This document shows positions 24,022 through 37,583 of a stretch of 64,000 nt of DNA, one piece after another (the stretch's first letter is position 1; the number at the start of each line of letters is the position of its first letter). The stretch is from Mycolicibacterium goodii (GTDB taxonomy: Bacteria; Actinomycetota; Actinomycetes; Mycobacteriales; Mycobacteriaceae). The translations under genes were made by a program, and so were the position numbers. The stretch lies in the NCBI RefSeq assembly GCF_001187505.1, contig NZ_CP012150.1, positions 5,056,048-5,120,047 on the forward strand. The letters are read 5' to 3'. Below the pieces are notes generated by a model. The model searched no databases and was not told where the DNA came from. It was given only the letters and a program-made list of their open reading frames with translations.

Positions 24022-24486
24022 ATGACTTCCATAGGGACGGGCGACACCGTCGCCGAGTTCGAACTGCCGGATCAAACCGGTCAGATCCGTGGCTTGTCGA
24101 GTTTGCTCGACGACGGCCCCGTGGTGCTGTTCTTCTATCCGGCGGCCATGACCCCAGGATGTACCAAAGAGGCCTGCCATTTCCGTGATCTGGCGCAAGA
24201 ATTCGCCGCGGTCGGCGCGAATCCGGTCGGTATCAGCACCGATCCGGTCGCCAAGCAGGCCAGGTTCGCCGACATGCAGCGCTTCGACTTCCCGCTGCTC
24301 TCCGATGCCGATGGCGCGGTGGCCGCACGGTTCGGCGTCAAGCGGGGCTTGCTCGGCAAACTCATGCCGGTCAAGCGCACCACGTTCGTGATCGACACCG
24401 ACCGCACGGTCCTCGCGGTGATCTCCAGCGAGATCAACATGGACGCGCACGCCGACAGGGCGCTGCAGGTGCTCAGGTCGCGTTGA
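24022..24486 (+). CDS. bcpB: Peroxiredoxin, Bcp/BcpB type
   Basis: A 154-residue thiol peroxidase that reduces peroxides through a catalytic Cys. The peroxidatic Cys is in [15 protein letters not shown], with a second Cys five residues later as in atypical two-Cys Bcp enzymes, and the fold motifs [16 protein letters not shown] and [11 protein letters not shown] are present. ATG 24022 was chosen because it starts directly ahead of the domain. The neighbour relation to trpE matches Rv1608c (bcpB)/Rv1609 in M. tuberculosis. It overlaps leuA tail to tail by 14 bp. Confidence 0.9.
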   Translation: MTSIGTGDTVAEFELPDQTGQIRGLSSLLDDGPVVLFFYPAAMTPGCTKEACHFRDLAQEFAAVGANPVGISTDPVAKQARFADMQRFDFPLLSDADGAVAARFGVKRGLLGKLMPVKRTTFVIDTDRTVLAVISSEINMDAHADRALQVLRSR

Positions 24487-26245
24487 CGGCGCCGCACACC
24501 GCGGCCAGGGACGCGCCGAGCGCCGACGCGCCGCGACCGAAGGACCAACCGGACCGGTGCTCCAGGTAGGCCACGGCGGTGTCACCGAGCGTCTGCGCGG
24601 TGAGGCTCAATATCTCGACGCGGTGGCCCAGATCGTCCAGTGCCGCGGTGAGTGCGTCGATCGGATCGACCCCGCTGCCGCGGATCGCATGCGTGATGCC
24701 GTCCACGACCAGTGTCAGATCGATCCGCGATGCCGACTCGGGCTGGTCGTCGGCGTCGTCACCGGGGTCCTCACCGGCATCTTCGACGAGCCAGTCCTTG
24801 AGCACGACAGGGCCGTCTGGATGCAGGTATGCCGCCTCGAACAGTTCGTACAGCGCAGCGGCGGTGATCTCCTCGCCGTGCGCGTCGGTGTGCACCTGCA
24901 CGCGGCGGGCGAAGTCGATCTGCATGCGGCGCGGCAGTTCCAGCCCGTAGCCGGTGTTCAGCAGGTAGGCGATACCGCCCTTGCCGCTCTGTGAGTTCAC
25001 CCGGATCACCGCGTCGTAGGTGCGGCCGATGTCTGCCGGATCGATCGGCAGATACGGTACCCGCCAATCGATTTCGCGCTCCGCACGACGCAGCGCGGCC
25101 GCGCGTTGCCGATGCTCGGCCAGCCCCTTGTTGATGGCGTCCTGGTGTGTTCCCGAGAACGCGGTGTGCACCAGATCGCCCACGTACGGGTGACGTTCGT
25201 GGATCGGCATCCGCGTGCAGTGCGCGACGGTGCGAGCGATCTCGTCGATGTCCGAGAAGTCGATCATCGGATCGACGCCCTGGGCGAAGAGATTCAACGC
25301 CAGCGTCGCGATGTCCACATTGCCGGTACGTTCGCCGTTGCCGAAGACGCAACCCTCCACACGTTGCGCACCGGCCAGCATGGCCAATTCCGCACATGCC
25401 ACGCCGGTGCCGCGATCGTTGTGCGGATGCACCGACAGGATCACGCTGTCCCGACGCGCAAGGTTGCGGTGCATGTACTCGATCTGATCGGCGTAGACGT
25501 TGGGGGTCGCGACCTCGACCGTGGCGGGCAGGTTCAGGATCACCGGACGATCCGGGCCGGCGTCCCACAGCGTGGTCACCGCGTCGCACAGTTCCAGGAC
25601 GTAGTCGGGCTCGGTCAGGTTGAACACCTCAGGCGAGAACTCGAACCGGACGTTGGCCAGATCGGCGGTGAGTTCCAGGATGTCACGCCCGCCGGCCAGG
25701 ATCAGCTCGCGCAGTTCGTCGCGCCCCTTGCCCAGCACGACGTCGCGCCAGGTCGGGGCGGTCGCGGCGTACATGTGCACGACGACGTCGTTTGTGATGC
25801 CCCGGATCGATTCCACGGTGCGCTCGATCAGATCCCGGCGTGCCGGTGTGAACACCACGATGGTGACATCCGGTGGGGCGATGGCAGACCCGGCCAGGAG
25901 CCGGACGAAGTCGAAGTCGGTCTGGGACGCCGACGGATACCCGACCTCGATCTCCTTGTATCCCACGGCAACCAGCAGTTCGAAGAACCGCTGCTTTCGC
26001 GCGGGGTCCATCGGCTCGGCGAGGGCCTGGTTGCCGTCGCGCAGGTCCACCGGTACCCACAGGGGCGCGGTGGTGATCCTGGCGGTCGGCCAGGTCCGTT
26101 CGGTCAGTGGGACGTCGACGCGGTCGTACACGTTGGCGTAGCGGTGATACGGCATCTGCGATGGTCGTTGCCGGTTCCACCGCGGCGCGGGCGCAGCCGG
26201 CGGTCCTGCGGGTGTGTCGATGGTCCGGCGGGCACAGTCGGTCAT
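24473..26245 (-). CDS. leuA: 2-Isopropylmalate synthase
   Basis: First committed step of leucine synthesis: condenses acetyl-CoA with 2-oxoisovalerate. The 590-residue protein has the catalytic barrel with [33 protein letters not shown], the HPHNDRGTG metal site, and a C-terminal LeuA allosteric domain (from about residue 470, [17 protein letters not shown]). It lacks the tandem repeats found in M. tuberculosis LeuA. ATG 26245 was chosen; its ribosome binding site is weak, which fits control by the upstream leader. In M. tuberculosis leuA lies elsewhere (Rv3710), so this may be a second copy, but the window cannot show that. Confidence 0.93.
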   Translation of the reverse strand: MTDCARRTIDTPAGPPAAPAPRWNRQRPSQMPYHRYANVYDRVDVPLTERTWPTARITTAPLWVPVDLRDGNQALAEPMDPARKQRFFELLVAVGYKEIEVGYPSASQTDFDFVRLLAGSAIAPPDVTIVVFTPARRDLIERTVESIRGITNDVVVHMYAATAPTWRDVVLGKGRDELRELILAGGRDILELTADLANVRFEFSPEVFNLTEPDYVLELCDAVTTLWDAGPDRPVILNLPATVEVATPNVYADQIEYMHRNLARRDSVILSVHPHNDRGTGVACAELAMLAGAQRVEGCVFGNGERTGNVDIATLALNLFAQGVDPMIDFSDIDEIARTVAHCTRMPIHERHPYVGDLVHTAFSGTHQDAINKGLAEHRQRAAALRRAEREIDWRVPYLPIDPADIGRTYDAVIRVNSQSGKGGIAYLLNTGYGLELPRRMQIDFARRVQVHTDAHGEEITAAALYELFEAAYLHPDGPVVLKDWLVEDAGEDPGDDADDQPESASRIDLTLVVDGITHAIRGSGVDPIDALTAALDDLGHRVEILSLTAQTLGDTAVAYLEHRSGWSFGRGASALGASLAAVCGAVNAT

Positions 26246-26275
26246 GGTGACGCTTTCGTTCTCGGGTTGACGGCC

Positions 26276-26311
26276 GACCGGCATGCAAAGCCCCGCGACG
26301 GGGCGCCGGTC
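26276..26311 (-). promoter_or_regulatory. Attenuator-like nested stem-loop upstream of leuA
   Basis: On the minus strand, GCCGGTC (26311-26305) pairs with GACCGGC (26282-26276), enclosing GCCCCG/CGGGGC-type arms (26304-26299 with 26295-26290) around a 3-base loop. It starts 6 bases after the leader-peptide stop and ends about 30 bases before the leuA ATG. Further upstream GTCGG and downstream CCGAC elements could form alternative pairs. Position and strength fit leucine-dependent attenuation. Confidence 0.65.
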
Positions 26312-26316
26312 GTCGG

Positions 26317-26358
26317 TCAGGCCCCGCCGCGGCGGCGGAGGAGAAGGCTGCGCGTCAT
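26317..26358 (-). CDS. leuL: leuA leader peptide, 13 residues with three consecutive Leu codons
   Basis: ATG 26358 opens a 13-codon frame, [13 protein letters not shown], stopped by TGA. CTT-CTC-CTC form a run of leucine codons, followed by three Arg codons. It lies between the leuA promoter side and the hairpin that precedes leuA. Leucine-rich leaders before leuA are a known actinobacterial attenuation device: stalling at Leu codons when leucyl-tRNA is scarce should change the downstream fold and allow leuA expression. The ATG lies only about 10 bases from a TACAGT -10-like element, so the transcript may be nearly leaderless. Confidence 0.75.
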   Translation of the reverse strand: MTRSLLLRRRGGA

Positions 26359-26404
26359 GATCGCTAGACTGTACCAAACTCCTCAGACAAGTAGAGAGGT
26401 TGCG

Positions 26405-27076
26405 ATGGTTCCGCACATCGAGCGCCACCGCCTCGCGTCGCAGACGGCCGATGTACTGCTCAGCCGGATCCAGGCCGGTGAATGGCCTCTCGGGCACCGG
26501 TTGCCCGGCGAAACCACCCTGGCCGTCCAACTCGGCGTGGGACGGTCGACATTGCGCGAGGCCATCCGGGAACTCGCGGGCCGCGGCGTCCTGGAGAGCA
26601 GGCAGGGCGCCGGGGTGTTCGTCACCGCGACGGATCCGGCCGAGGACTGGGACACCGTGCTGCGCCGGGCCACCATCGCGTCCGTCATCGAAGCGCGGAT
26701 CGCCATCGAGGCCGAAGCCGCAGGCCTGGCCGCGACCCGACGCACCCCGGCAGACCTCCGGGCCGTCCGGCGTACCCTGGCCGCACGCGGTGTTGACGGA
26801 CTGGCGCCCGCCGAACATGTCGACGCGGACATGGCGTTCCACCGGGCTGTCATCGCCGCTGCGCACAACGACGTGCTGACGCAACTGTTCGATGTTTTCC
26901 TGCCCCGGCTGCGGCTGGCGATGATCGACATGCTCAAGATCCGTCCGCCGGCATCGAAATCGGAAGACCACGCCGCACACTGCGCACTCGCCGATGCCAT
27001 CGCGGCGCGCGACCCGGAGGCCGCCGCCGCTGCCAGCAGGACACATCTGAGCGCCCTGAAGGAGTCCTTTACGTGA
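26405..27076 (+). CDS. GntR-family (FadR subfamily) transcriptional regulator
   Basis: A 223-residue regulator. Residues 5-70 are a winged helix ([20 protein letters not shown], then [21 protein letters not shown]), and residues 95-220 an all-helical FCD effector domain with conserved Asp/His positions ([20 protein letters not shown]). ATG 26405 has GAGAGG at 26394-26399. It is divergent from leuA, with 46 bp between its start and the leader peptide, so it probably controls itself and leuA; the ligand is unknown. It overlaps the ABC ATPase gene by 4 bp (GTGA). Confidence 0.85.
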   Translation: MVPHIERHRLASQTADVLLSRIQAGEWPLGHRLPGETTLAVQLGVGRSTLREAIRELAGRGVLESRQGAGVFVTATDPAEDWDTVLRRATIASVIEARIAIEAEAAGLAATRRTPADLRAVRRTLAARGVDGLAPAEHVDADMAFHRAVIAAAHNDVLTQLFDVFLPRLRLAMIDMLKIRPPASKSEDHAAHCALADAIAARDPEAAAAASRTHLSALKESFT

Positions 27077-27870
27077 CCGAAGTACTGAAGATCGACGATG
27101 TGACGTTCCGCCGCAACGGAAAACAGATCATCGACGGCATCTCGCTGACCGTGCGCAGCGGCGAACACTGGGCCCTGCTCGGCCCGAACGGTGCAGGCAA
27201 GAGCACCCTGCTGGGTTTCTGCGCGGCGGTCACGTTTCCGACCACCGGGTCGGTGTGGGTACTCGGCGCCCAGATGGGCCGGACCGACCTCGCGACGCTG
27301 CGCCGCTCGATCGGTCACGTCAACCCCCGTCACCGCCTGCAGTATCCGCTGACGGTGCGCGAAGTGGTGCTGACCGGGATCACCGCCACGGTCGACACCG
27401 CCGCGCGCTGGACCCCCAGCCCCGAACAGATCAGCCGCGCCGAGGAACTCATCGACACCGTGGGCCTGAGCGCACGCATCGACGCCGAATGGCCGACGCT
27501 GTCGCAGGGCGAGCGTGGCCGCACCCTCATCGCGCGGGCGTTGATCTCCGAGCCCCGGCTGCTGCTCCTCGACGAGCCCACCACCGGCCTTGACGTGGCC
27601 GCTCGCGAGCAGCTGCTGGAAACCCTTGACGCACTGGACGATACGCATCCGGACATGGCCTCGATCCTGGTGACACACCACCTCGAGGAACTACCGACGA
27701 GCACCACGCACGCGATCCTGATCGCCGAGGGACGCACCGTGGCCTCCGGCCGGGCCGTCGAGACCGTCACCACCGACCACGTGACGACGGCGTTCGCGCA
27801 TCCGGTGACCGTGGCCTACGACGACGGGCGCTGGACCGCGCGGGCCAAACCCGGCAGCCGGGTGATCTGA
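27073..27870 (+). CDS. ABC transporter ATP-binding protein
   Basis: A 265-residue cytoplasmic ATPase with Walker [11 protein letters not shown]-loop region, signature LSQGERGR, Walker [13 protein letters not shown] and H-loop VTHH. The GTG start overlaps the regulator stop. No permease or binding protein lies nearby, so the transport partner must be elsewhere or the protein acts alone. Its pairing with a FadR-type regulator next to leuA suggests a link to branched-chain amino or organic acids, which is inference. Confidence 0.85.
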   Translation: MTEVLKIDDVTFRRNGKQIIDGISLTVRSGEHWALLGPNGAGKSTLLGFCAAVTFPTTGSVWVLGAQMGRTDLATLRRSIGHVNPRHRLQYPLTVREVVLTGITATVDTAARWTPSPEQISRAEELIDTVGLSARIDAEWPTLSQGERGRTLIARALISEPRLLLLDEPTTGLDVAAREQLLETLDALDDTHPDMASILVTHHLEELPTSTTHAILIAEGRTVASGRAVETVTTDHVTTAFAHPVTVAYDDGRWTARAKPGSRVI

Positions 27871-27877
27871 AACCCGA

Positions 27878-28870
27878 TCACATCTCGGGGGCCGTGTTGC
27901 GGCGCAGGCGCGCCTCGCGGTGCCGCGTCACCGGCGAGATGTCGAGAACCCGCGACACCATGATCTGCAGGAACCGCGCCGGTTGCAGCTGCGGCGGCAC
28001 CGTGTCGTGCCGGATGGCGATGTCGGGCAGCGCCGCCAGCGCCTCGTCGACCGCCGCGGTCTCCACGTCCACGATCTCGAAAAGTGTGTCGGGTTCCGCC
28101 TTTTCGATGCTGTCCACCTCGTCGGCCGGCTCGTCGACCTCGACGTCGTAGTCGATCATCACCAGCGCGACCGCATGGTAGGCGTCGTCCTCGGTGCCGA
28201 GCTTGGCCAGCAGGTCGATCAGCCATTCCGCCTTGTCCGGTTCGGTGGACAGGATCGTCGAACGCAGGCCGTAGACGAACCCGAGGGCCGCCAGCGGGTG
28301 GCGCAGCCGCAGATTCTTGGCGTCACCGTAGCTCTCCTCGACCCGGTTGGCCGCGTTCTTGCCGAAGCTCGAATCCATCCGCTTGGTGCTGATCAGCAAC
28401 TCCGGACCGGTGTCCCAGTCCGAGATCACCACGTCGACCTGCTTCATGTAGTGCTTGCCCAGGACGCTGGCGCTGGCCGCCGACACACCTTTCATGGACC
28501 GCCGCAGCCGCTGCTCGATGAGCAGGCGTTCCCGTTGCGGCAACGCCTCCAGCAGGCTGGAGATGGCGCCGGGCATGATCCGCGGATCGGTGGGCCGCGG
28601 CCAGACCGCGTCGGAATCGAAACCCGCGCGGCGCAGTTCGTAGGACAACCACACGTCGAGTGCGAGGGCGGGCACACCGGTGGTCGACGGGGCGTCGAGG
28701 TGCAGCGGAACCCCGAGCAGTTTGCGCAGCACCCGGAAATCCGGCACGTAGGTCAGCGTGTTGCCGTCGCGGACCCACGGATTGGTGTGCACCCCGGCGG
28801 GTGCGGCGTCGGCCACGATGCGGTCGAAGATCGCCCAGGCGGTGGCCTTGGTGGAGGGTTCAGCGGGCAC
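27878..28870 (-). CDS. Probable type II restriction endonuclease (XhoI-like motif)
   Basis: A 330-residue protein with no membrane or secretion signal. Around residues 146-181 it reads Q-VDVVISD, then ELLISTK-RMDSSFGKNAANRVEESYGD. This fits a PD-(D/E)xK nuclease core: Asp146, Lys163 with Ser161 where Glu is usual, then the S-F-G-x-N-x-x-N-R-x-E-E signature that I recall from XhoI (PSFGNNFNNRAEEAIG). It overlaps the adjacent adenine methyltransferase gene by 11 bp, the classic restriction-modification layout. Cleavage site is unknown; a CTCGAG-type palindrome would follow from the XhoI resemblance. The call rests on motif and context. Confidence 0.7.
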   Translation of the reverse strand: MPAEPSTKATAWAIFDRIVADAAPAGVHTNPWVRDGNTLTYVPDFRVLRKLLGVPLHLDAPSTTGVPALALDVWLSYELRRAGFDSDAVWPRPTDPRIMPGAISSLLEALPQRERLLIEQRLRRSMKGVSAASASVLGKHYMKQVDVVISDWDTGPELLISTKRMDSSFGKNAANRVEESYGDAKNLRLRHPLAALGFVYGLRSTILSTEPDKAEWLIDLLAKLGTEDDAYHAVALVMIDYDVEVDEPADEVDSIEKAEPDTLFEIVDVETAAVDEALAALPDIAIRHDTVPPQLQPARFLQIMVSRVLDISPVTRHREARLRRNTAPEM

Positions 28871-30485
28871 GCCGCGACCTTACCGTCCGCCGCGTCGCCA
28901 ACGAATGGTGCGCACTGCGAACGGAATCCAGGGCCGCACCTGGCTCGAGACCGAGCGCCTCGTCGACGACGGCGACGGCGTCGAGCAACCGGCCGCGTTC
29001 CAGCAGGGCGGCCACCCGCCGCCGCGCGGCCCGCAGTTGCGCGGCCCGCGCCTCGACCAGTCGCGGTGAGGGCACCAACCACTGATCGGCCTCGCGGGGT
29101 TCGATCTTGAGGATGCCGCCGCCGTAGGACCGGCCGACCATCTCGGCGTGCAGGACGGTCACCGAGTTCAGCGACGCCAACGGCAGCAGGTCGCGGCCGA
29201 GCGTGCTGAGCCCGTCGCGCAGGTACACCCCGTGCACGGAATTGAGATGGTGCGCCCCGGCCCGGTTGGTGACCATCCGCGGCGTGTCGGCGTTCATACA
29301 CGTCAACAGCAGGTCGGCGGGTTCGACGAGCGGCACCAGGTACCACGGTTTGCGCACCCGGCACTTGTAGGCCAGGTGTACCCCGGCGGCGTGCCCGGCC
29401 TCCACGTACCGCGCGGCGGCCGCCGACAGCGTCGTGCCCGTGGGGCGGAACAGGTGCACGGACCTGCCGTTCTCCCCGAGCCGCGCGAGTTGTCCGGTAG
29501 ACAGTGTCAGGCCGCGCAGGTGCGCGCTGCCCGGCGGCGACAGCGGCAGCAGATCGGCCGGGCGCAAACCCAATTCGTGCACGCGCTGGGGCGACAACGC
29601 GAAATATCCGTTGTTGCCGGTCACCATGCCGAGTGTGGTGTCGGCCCAGATTTCCAGGCAGGTGAAGTCACCGGCCGCCTCCAGCGCGTGCAGCGCCTCA
29701 ACGGGGGCGCTGCCGATCAGCCCGCTGATCCACTTCTCGCCGGGATCGCGGGGCCGCCAACTGCGTTGGGACAGTTCGGAGGTCAGCGCCTCGGCGTTGC
29801 GGGCACGGTGGATCACCGCGTGACCCGACGGACCGCCGTCGAAACCGTCGGCGAGCAGCAGCACCACATCCGCCTCGGCCTCGGGGAACACCTGCTCGTC
29901 GAACATCACCAACTCGACGCTCGCGAACCGGTCGAAGAGGAACTTGCGGACCGCCGCCGCATAGTTGACGCTGAGCAGCTCGGCGGGCAGGACGAGCGCC
30001 ATCCGCCCACCGGGACGCAGGAACAGTGCGGCGTGCACCGTGAACGCCGCCCAGCTCGACGCCAGCCCGGACAGCGTCACTCCGGCCCGCAGCGCCGCGC
30101 GCCGCGACTCGGCCCGGGCCCGACCGCGGAAGTCCTGATAGCGGATGTAGGGCGGGTTGCCGATGACCGCGGTGTATTCCGGGCGCGGATCGACGGCGAA
30201 GAAATCGGCCGTGCGGATGTGCGCCCGCCCGCCGGCGTCGGCGACCCGCCTGCGCGCCGACACCGCGCTGGCCGCGTGGATCTCGACGCCGTCGACGACG
30301 GGACGGCCGACGCCGAGGCTCTGCAGCCTGCGGATGGCGGCGACGAGGAACGCCGCGTCACCCGCGGAGGGCTCGAAGATCCGGTCCCCGCCCGAACGCA
30401 CCGCCCACAGGGTGAGGTACGTGGTGATCGCGTCGGGGGTGAAGAACGCACCCCGCGCCTTGCGATCCTGGGCGGTCTCGGTCAC
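28860..30485 (-). CDS. N6-adenine DNA methyltransferase of a type II restriction-modification system
   Basis: Transfers methyl from S-adenosylmethionine to adenine in its target site, protecting DNA from the partner nuclease. Of 541 residues, 12-17 are motif X (GAFFTP), 37-43 motif I (FEPSAGD) and 110-113 motif IV (NPPY), the gamma-class order seen in M.TaqI and Eco57I-type enzymes. The C-terminal 250 residues are the likely target-recognition domain. GTG 30485 (MTETAQDRKARGAFFTP) was preferred to ATG 30524 or further upstream codons because family members start just before motif X. It sits between the his operon and the nuclease gene and has no counterpart in the M. tuberculosis locus. Confidence 0.88.
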   Translation of the reverse strand: MTETAQDRKARGAFFTPDAITTYLTLWAVRSGGDRIFEPSAGDAAFLVAAIRRLQSLGVGRPVVDGVEIHAASAVSARRRVADAGGRAHIRTADFFAVDPRPEYTAVIGNPPYIRYQDFRGRARAESRRAALRAGVTLSGLASSWAAFTVHAALFLRPGGRMALVLPAELLSVNYAAAVRKFLFDRFASVELVMFDEQVFPEAEADVVLLLADGFDGGPSGHAVIHRARNAEALTSELSQRSWRPRDPGEKWISGLIGSAPVEALHALEAAGDFTCLEIWADTTLGMVTGNNGYFALSPQRVHELGLRPADLLPLSPPGSAHLRGLTLSTGQLARLGENGRSVHLFRPTGTTLSAAAARYVEAGHAAGVHLAYKCRVRKPWYLVPLVEPADLLLTCMNADTPRMVTNRAGAHHLNSVHGVYLRDGLSTLGRDLLPLASLNSVTVLHAEMVGRSYGGGILKIEPREADQWLVPSPRLVEARAAQLRAARRRVAALLERGRLLDAVAVVDEALGLEPGAALDSVRSAHHSLATRRTVRSRRAR

Positions 30486-30585
30486 CCCGCCATTGTTGAC
30501 GACACCACCGACAAGCCCGCGCATCGCAACGCCGCGGCGCCCGAACCGCACCCGCCGACCCGGTCACAACGCGATCTGACCGGGT

Positions 30586-30933
30586 CTACTCCTGCGGGGC
30601 CAACAACAGACCGGCGTCGAAACAGGTGTGATCGCCCGTGTGGCAGGCGCCGCCGACCTGGTCGACCTCCAGCAGCACCGTGTCGCCGTCGCAGTCGAGC
30701 CGCACCGAGTGCACCGTCTGGGTGTGCCCGGAGGTGGCGCCCTTCACCCACTGCTCACCACGGGACCGCGAGAAGTAGGTGGCCTCACGGGTCTGCAGTG
30801 TGCGGGCGAGCGCGTCGTCGTCCATCCAGGCGACCATGAGCACCTTGCCGGTGCCGCGCTCCTGGGCGACGGCGGTGAACAGGCCGTCGGCGTTGCGTTT
30901 GAGGCGTGCCGCGATGGCCGGGTCCAGACTCAT
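30586..30933 (-). CDS. hisI: Phosphoribosyl-AMP cyclohydrolase
   Basis: Opens the adenine ring of PR-AMP in the third step of histidine synthesis. The 115-residue single-domain enzyme has [12 protein letters not shown], the [14 protein letters not shown] motif, and zinc/magnesium ligands in [10 protein letters not shown] and [10 protein letters not shown]. No HisE domain is fused, as usual in mycobacteria. It starts 10 bp after hisF and is the last gene of the his operon. Confidence 0.96.
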   Translation of the reverse strand: MSLDPAIAARLKRNADGLFTAVAQERGTGKVLMVAWMDDDALARTLQTREATYFSRSRGEQWVKGATSGHTQTVHSVRLDCDGDTVLLEVDQVGGACHTGDHTCFDAGLLLAPQE

Positions 30934-30943
30934 GTGCGCTCCC

Positions 30944-31729
30944 TCACCTGACCGTGATTCCGGCGGCCTTCATCGAGGCCTTGACCTCGGCGATGGTCAG
31001 TTCCCTGAAGTGGAAGACGCTGGCCGCCAGCACCGCGTCGGCCCCGGCGAGCACGGCAGGCGCGAAATGCTCGACCGCGCCTGCGCCGCCGCTGGCGATC
31101 ACCGGCACCGACACCGCGGCCCGCACCGCGCCGAGCATCTTGAGGTCGAAGCCCGCCTTGGTGCCGTCGCGGTCCATCGAGTTCAGCAGGATCTCACCGA
31201 CGCCGAGTTCGGCGCCGCGCGTTGCCCATTCGATCGCGTCGATGCCGGTGCCGCGGCGGCCCCCGTGCGTCGTGACCTCCCAGCCCGACGGGGTCGGCTG
31301 CTCGCCGTTGGGCACCGTCCTGGCGTCCACGCTCAACACGATGCACTGCGAGCCGAACTGGCGGGCCAGCTCGGCGAGCAGTTCGGGGCGCGCGATGGCC
31401 GCGGTGTTCACCGAGACCTTGTCGGCCCCGGCGCGCAGCAGCACGTCGACGTCGTCGACCGAGCGCACCCCACCGCCCACCGTCAACGGGATGAAGACCT
31501 GCTCGGCGGTGCGCCTGACCACCTCGAGCATGGTGGACCGCCCCGACGAGGAGGCCGTCACGTCGAGGAACGTCAGCTCGTCGGCGCCCTCGGCGTCGTA
31601 GACCGCCGCGAGTTCGACGGGATCACCGGCGTCGCGCAGGTTCTCGAAGTTGACTCCCTTGACCACGCGGCCGTTGTCCACATCCAGACACGGGATCACC
31701 CTGGTCGCGACGGCGCTGTTGGCACTCAC
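30944..31729 (-). CDS. hisF: Imidazole glycerol phosphate synthase cyclase subunit
   Basis: With HisH, converts PRFAR and glutamine-derived ammonia to imidazole glycerol phosphate and AICAR. The 261-residue barrel has catalytic Asp in [17 protein letters not shown], phosphate loops GGGVRS and ASGGAG, and the second Asp in [18 protein letters not shown] 31729 overlaps the impA stop (GTGA). A longer upstream frame was rejected because it is arginine-rich and unlike HisF. Confidence 0.96.
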   Translation of the reverse strand: MSANSAVATRVIPCLDVDNGRVVKGVNFENLRDAGDPVELAAVYDAEGADELTFLDVTASSSGRSTMLEVVRRTAEQVFIPLTVGGGVRSVDDVDVLLRAGADKVSVNTAAIARPELLAELARQFGSQCIVLSVDARTVPNGEQPTPSGWEVTTHGGRRGTGIDAIEWATRGAELGVGEILLNSMDRDGTKAGFDLKMLGAVRAAVSVPVIASGGAGAVEHFAPAVLAGADAVLAASVFHFRELTIAEVKASMKAAGITVR

Positions 31730-32556
31730 AGGTAATCCTCGGGCTTTCCGGTGGACTGCACGATCTCCAGCATCTTCTCGTGTACGCCTGGCGCCGCGGC
31801 CAGCGCCGACTTCGACTCGACGGTCCACGGGTCACCGGCGAGATCGGTGACCACCCCGCCCGCGGCGCGCACCAACGCGACCCCGGCCGCGTGATCCCAG
31901 ATATGGTGGCCGAAACTGATTGCGCCACCGAGGATTCCAGCGCCGACGTAGGCCAGGTCGACACCGGTGGCGCCGTGCATGCGCACCCGCGAGCACACCC
32001 GGCTCAGGTTGGCCAGCACCGCGGCGCGGTAGCGACCCGGGAACCGGCCACGCGAGTCGATGTTAAAGGTCTGGATGCCGATGATCGAATCGGCGAGCGT
32101 GGGCGAACCCAGCGGCGGGCACGGTTGCCCGTTGGCGTACAACGGACCACCGGCGAGCGCGCTGTACTTCTCACCGGTGAACGGCAACCAGGTCAACCCG
32201 GCGACCGGTTCACCGTCGGCCAGCAGTCCCAGCAGGATCGCCGCCATCGGCGAACCCGCCGCGTAGTTGAACGTGCCGTCGATCGGGTCGAGCACCCACA
32301 CCAGCTTCGAGTCCACCGGTTCACCACCGAATTCCTCGCCGTGCACGCCGATCCCGGTCGCCTCGGTGAGCGCGCGCACCACCTGACGTTCGATCGCGAG
32401 ATCCACCTCGGTCGCGAAGTCGTTGCCCTGCTTGCGAACTGCCGAATCGGCTCGGTGCCCCGCCACGAACGGCACCGAGGCCGCGTCGAGGATCTCGGCG
32501 GCCGTGGCGACCAGCGCGGTCAGCTTGTTCGGATCCAGCTCGCCCACCACCGTCAT
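31726..32556 (-). CDS. impA: Inositol-phosphatase-family protein, probable histidinol-phosphatase
   Basis: A 276-residue member of the inositol monophosphatase superfamily, with metal-site motifs [25 protein letters not shown] and [17 protein letters not shown]. Its fixed place between hisA and hisF in mycobacterial his operons points to the missing histidinol-phosphate phosphatase step (HisN), since HisB here is the dehydratase alone; an inositol monophosphatase role has also been proposed for ImpA. Starts and stops overlap the neighbours by 4 bp each. Confidence 0.88.
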   Translation of the reverse strand: MTVVGELDPNKLTALVATAAEILDAASVPFVAGHRADSAVRKQGNDFATEVDLAIERQVVRALTEATGIGVHGEEFGGEPVDSKLVWVLDPIDGTFNYAAGSPMAAILLGLLADGEPVAGLTWLPFTGEKYSALAGGPLYANGQPCPPLGSPTLADSIIGIQTFNIDSRGRFPGRYRAAVLANLSRVCSRVRMHGATGVDLAYVGAGILGGAISFGHHIWDHAAGVALVRAAGGVVTDLAGDPWTVESKSALAAAPGVHEKMLEIVQSTGKPEDYL

Positions 32557-33338
32557 CCGCCGACCGCGGCCAGGGCCTGCGGCAGGGTGAACCGTCCCGC
32601 GTAGAGCGCCTTGCCCACGATCGCGCCCTCGACACCGACGCCGGTGAGCGTCGCGATGGCCCGCAGATCGTCGAGGCTGGACACACCGCCTGAGGCGATC
32701 ACCGGCGCCGCGGTGCGCCCGGCCACCGCGGCCAGCAGCTCCAGGTTCGGGCCGGTCAGCGTGCCGTCCTTGCTGACATCGGTGACGACGTAGCGTGAGC
32801 AGCCTTCGCGGTCGAGCCGGTCGAGCACCTCCCACAGGTCGCCGCCGTCGGTCTCCCAGCCGCGCCCGCGGAGCCGGAACCCACCCGCGCCGTCGGTCTG
32901 CGCGTCGAGACCGACGGCGACGCGGTCGCCGTACTCGGCGATCGCCCGCGCGCACCACTGCGGGTTCTCCAGGGCCGCGGTGCCGATGTTCACCCGCGCG
33001 CATCCGGTGTCGAGCGCGGCCGCCAGCGACTCGTCGTCGCGGATGCCGCCGGACAACTCGACGGCCACGTCGAGCTTGCCGACCACCTCGGCGAGCAGTT
33101 CACGGTTGCTGCCGCGGCCGAACGCGGCATCGAGGTCCACCAGGTGGATCCACTCTGCGCCGTCGCGCTGCCACGCCTCGGCCGCCTCGATCGCCGAGCC
33201 GTAGTCGGTCTCGCTGCCGGCCTTGCCCTGCACCAGCCGCACCGCCTGGCCGTCGACCACGTCGACGGCGGGCAGCAGGATCAGCCGCGTCCCGGCCGCC
33301 CCGGTTGCTCCGGTCGCCACGGATTCGTTCGAAGTCAC
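32553..33338 (-). CDS. hisA: Phosphoribosyl isomerase A (HisA/TrpF bifunctional, PriA type)
   Basis: Isomerises ProFAR to PRFAR in histidine synthesis; the actinobacterial PriA form also isomerises phosphoribosylanthranilate for tryptophan. The 261-residue barrel has catalytic Asp in [18 protein letters not shown], the [15 protein letters not shown] motif, a second Asp in [14 protein letters not shown] and the [10 protein letters not shown] phosphate loop. No trpF occurs in the trp cluster at 18-24 kb, which supports the dual role here. GTG 33338 overlaps the hisH stop (GTGA). Confidence 0.95.
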   Translation of the reverse strand: MTSNESVATGATGAAGTRLILLPAVDVVDGQAVRLVQGKAGSETDYGSAIEAAEAWQRDGAEWIHLVDLDAAFGRGSNRELLAEVVGKLDVAVELSGGIRDDESLAAALDTGCARVNIGTAALENPQWCARAIAEYGDRVAVGLDAQTDGAGGFRLRGRGWETDGGDLWEVLDRLDREGCSRYVVTDVSKDGTLTGPNLELLAAVAGRTAAPVIASGGVSSLDDLRAIATLTGVGVEGAIVGKALYAGRFTLPQALAAVGG

Positions 33339-33948
33339 AGTCCCTCAACCCAATTCGCGAGCAACGTCGCACCCGCGTCGCCACTCTTCTCCGGATGAAA
33401 TTGCGTGGCCGACAACGCGCCGTCTTCGACGGCGGCGATGAAGGGCACATGATGCGTCGCCCAGGTCACCAGCGCCTCGGGGCGCCCCGACCATGCCTGC
33501 GCGGCGTAGGAATGCACGAAATAGAACCGCGTGTCGGCGTCCAGGCCGGAGAACAGCCTGCTGCCTGCAGGCGCGTCGACGACATTCCAGCCCATGTGCG
33601 GGATCACCGGCGCATCGAGGCGGGTCACCGCTCCCGGCCACTGCCCGCACCCGGCGGACTCCACCCCGAACTCGACGCCGCGCTCGAACAGGATCTGCAT
33701 ACCGACGCACACGCCGAGCACCGGGCGCTGCTGCTGCAGCCGGTCGGCGATGATCTTCTCACCGCCGATGCCCCGCAGGCCAGTCATGCAGGCCTCGAAC
33801 GCCCCGACCCCGGGAACCACCAGACCGTCGGCGGCCGCAGCGGTCGACGGGTCGGCGGTCACCTCGACATCGGCGCCGACCCGTTCCAACGCGCGTTGCG
33901 CCGAGCGGAGATTGCCCGAGCCGTAATCGAGTACGACGACTCTCTTTG

Positions 33949-33952
<4 letters not shown>
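33335..33952 (-). CDS. hisH: Imidazole glycerol phosphate synthase glutaminase subunit
   Basis: Class I glutamine amidotransferase that feeds ammonia to HisF. The 205-residue protein has DYGSGNLRS at the start, [11 protein letters not shown], nucleophile Cys in [12 protein letters not shown], and the His-Glu pair in [10 protein letters not shown]. Most HisH proteins read GICLG at the nucleophile; VCVG is a conservative change. Both ends overlap neighbours by 4 bp (GTGA). Confidence 0.95.
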
Positions 33953-37562
<3,610 letters not shown>

Positions 37563-37583
37563 CGCCACTGCGAGACTGCACGC

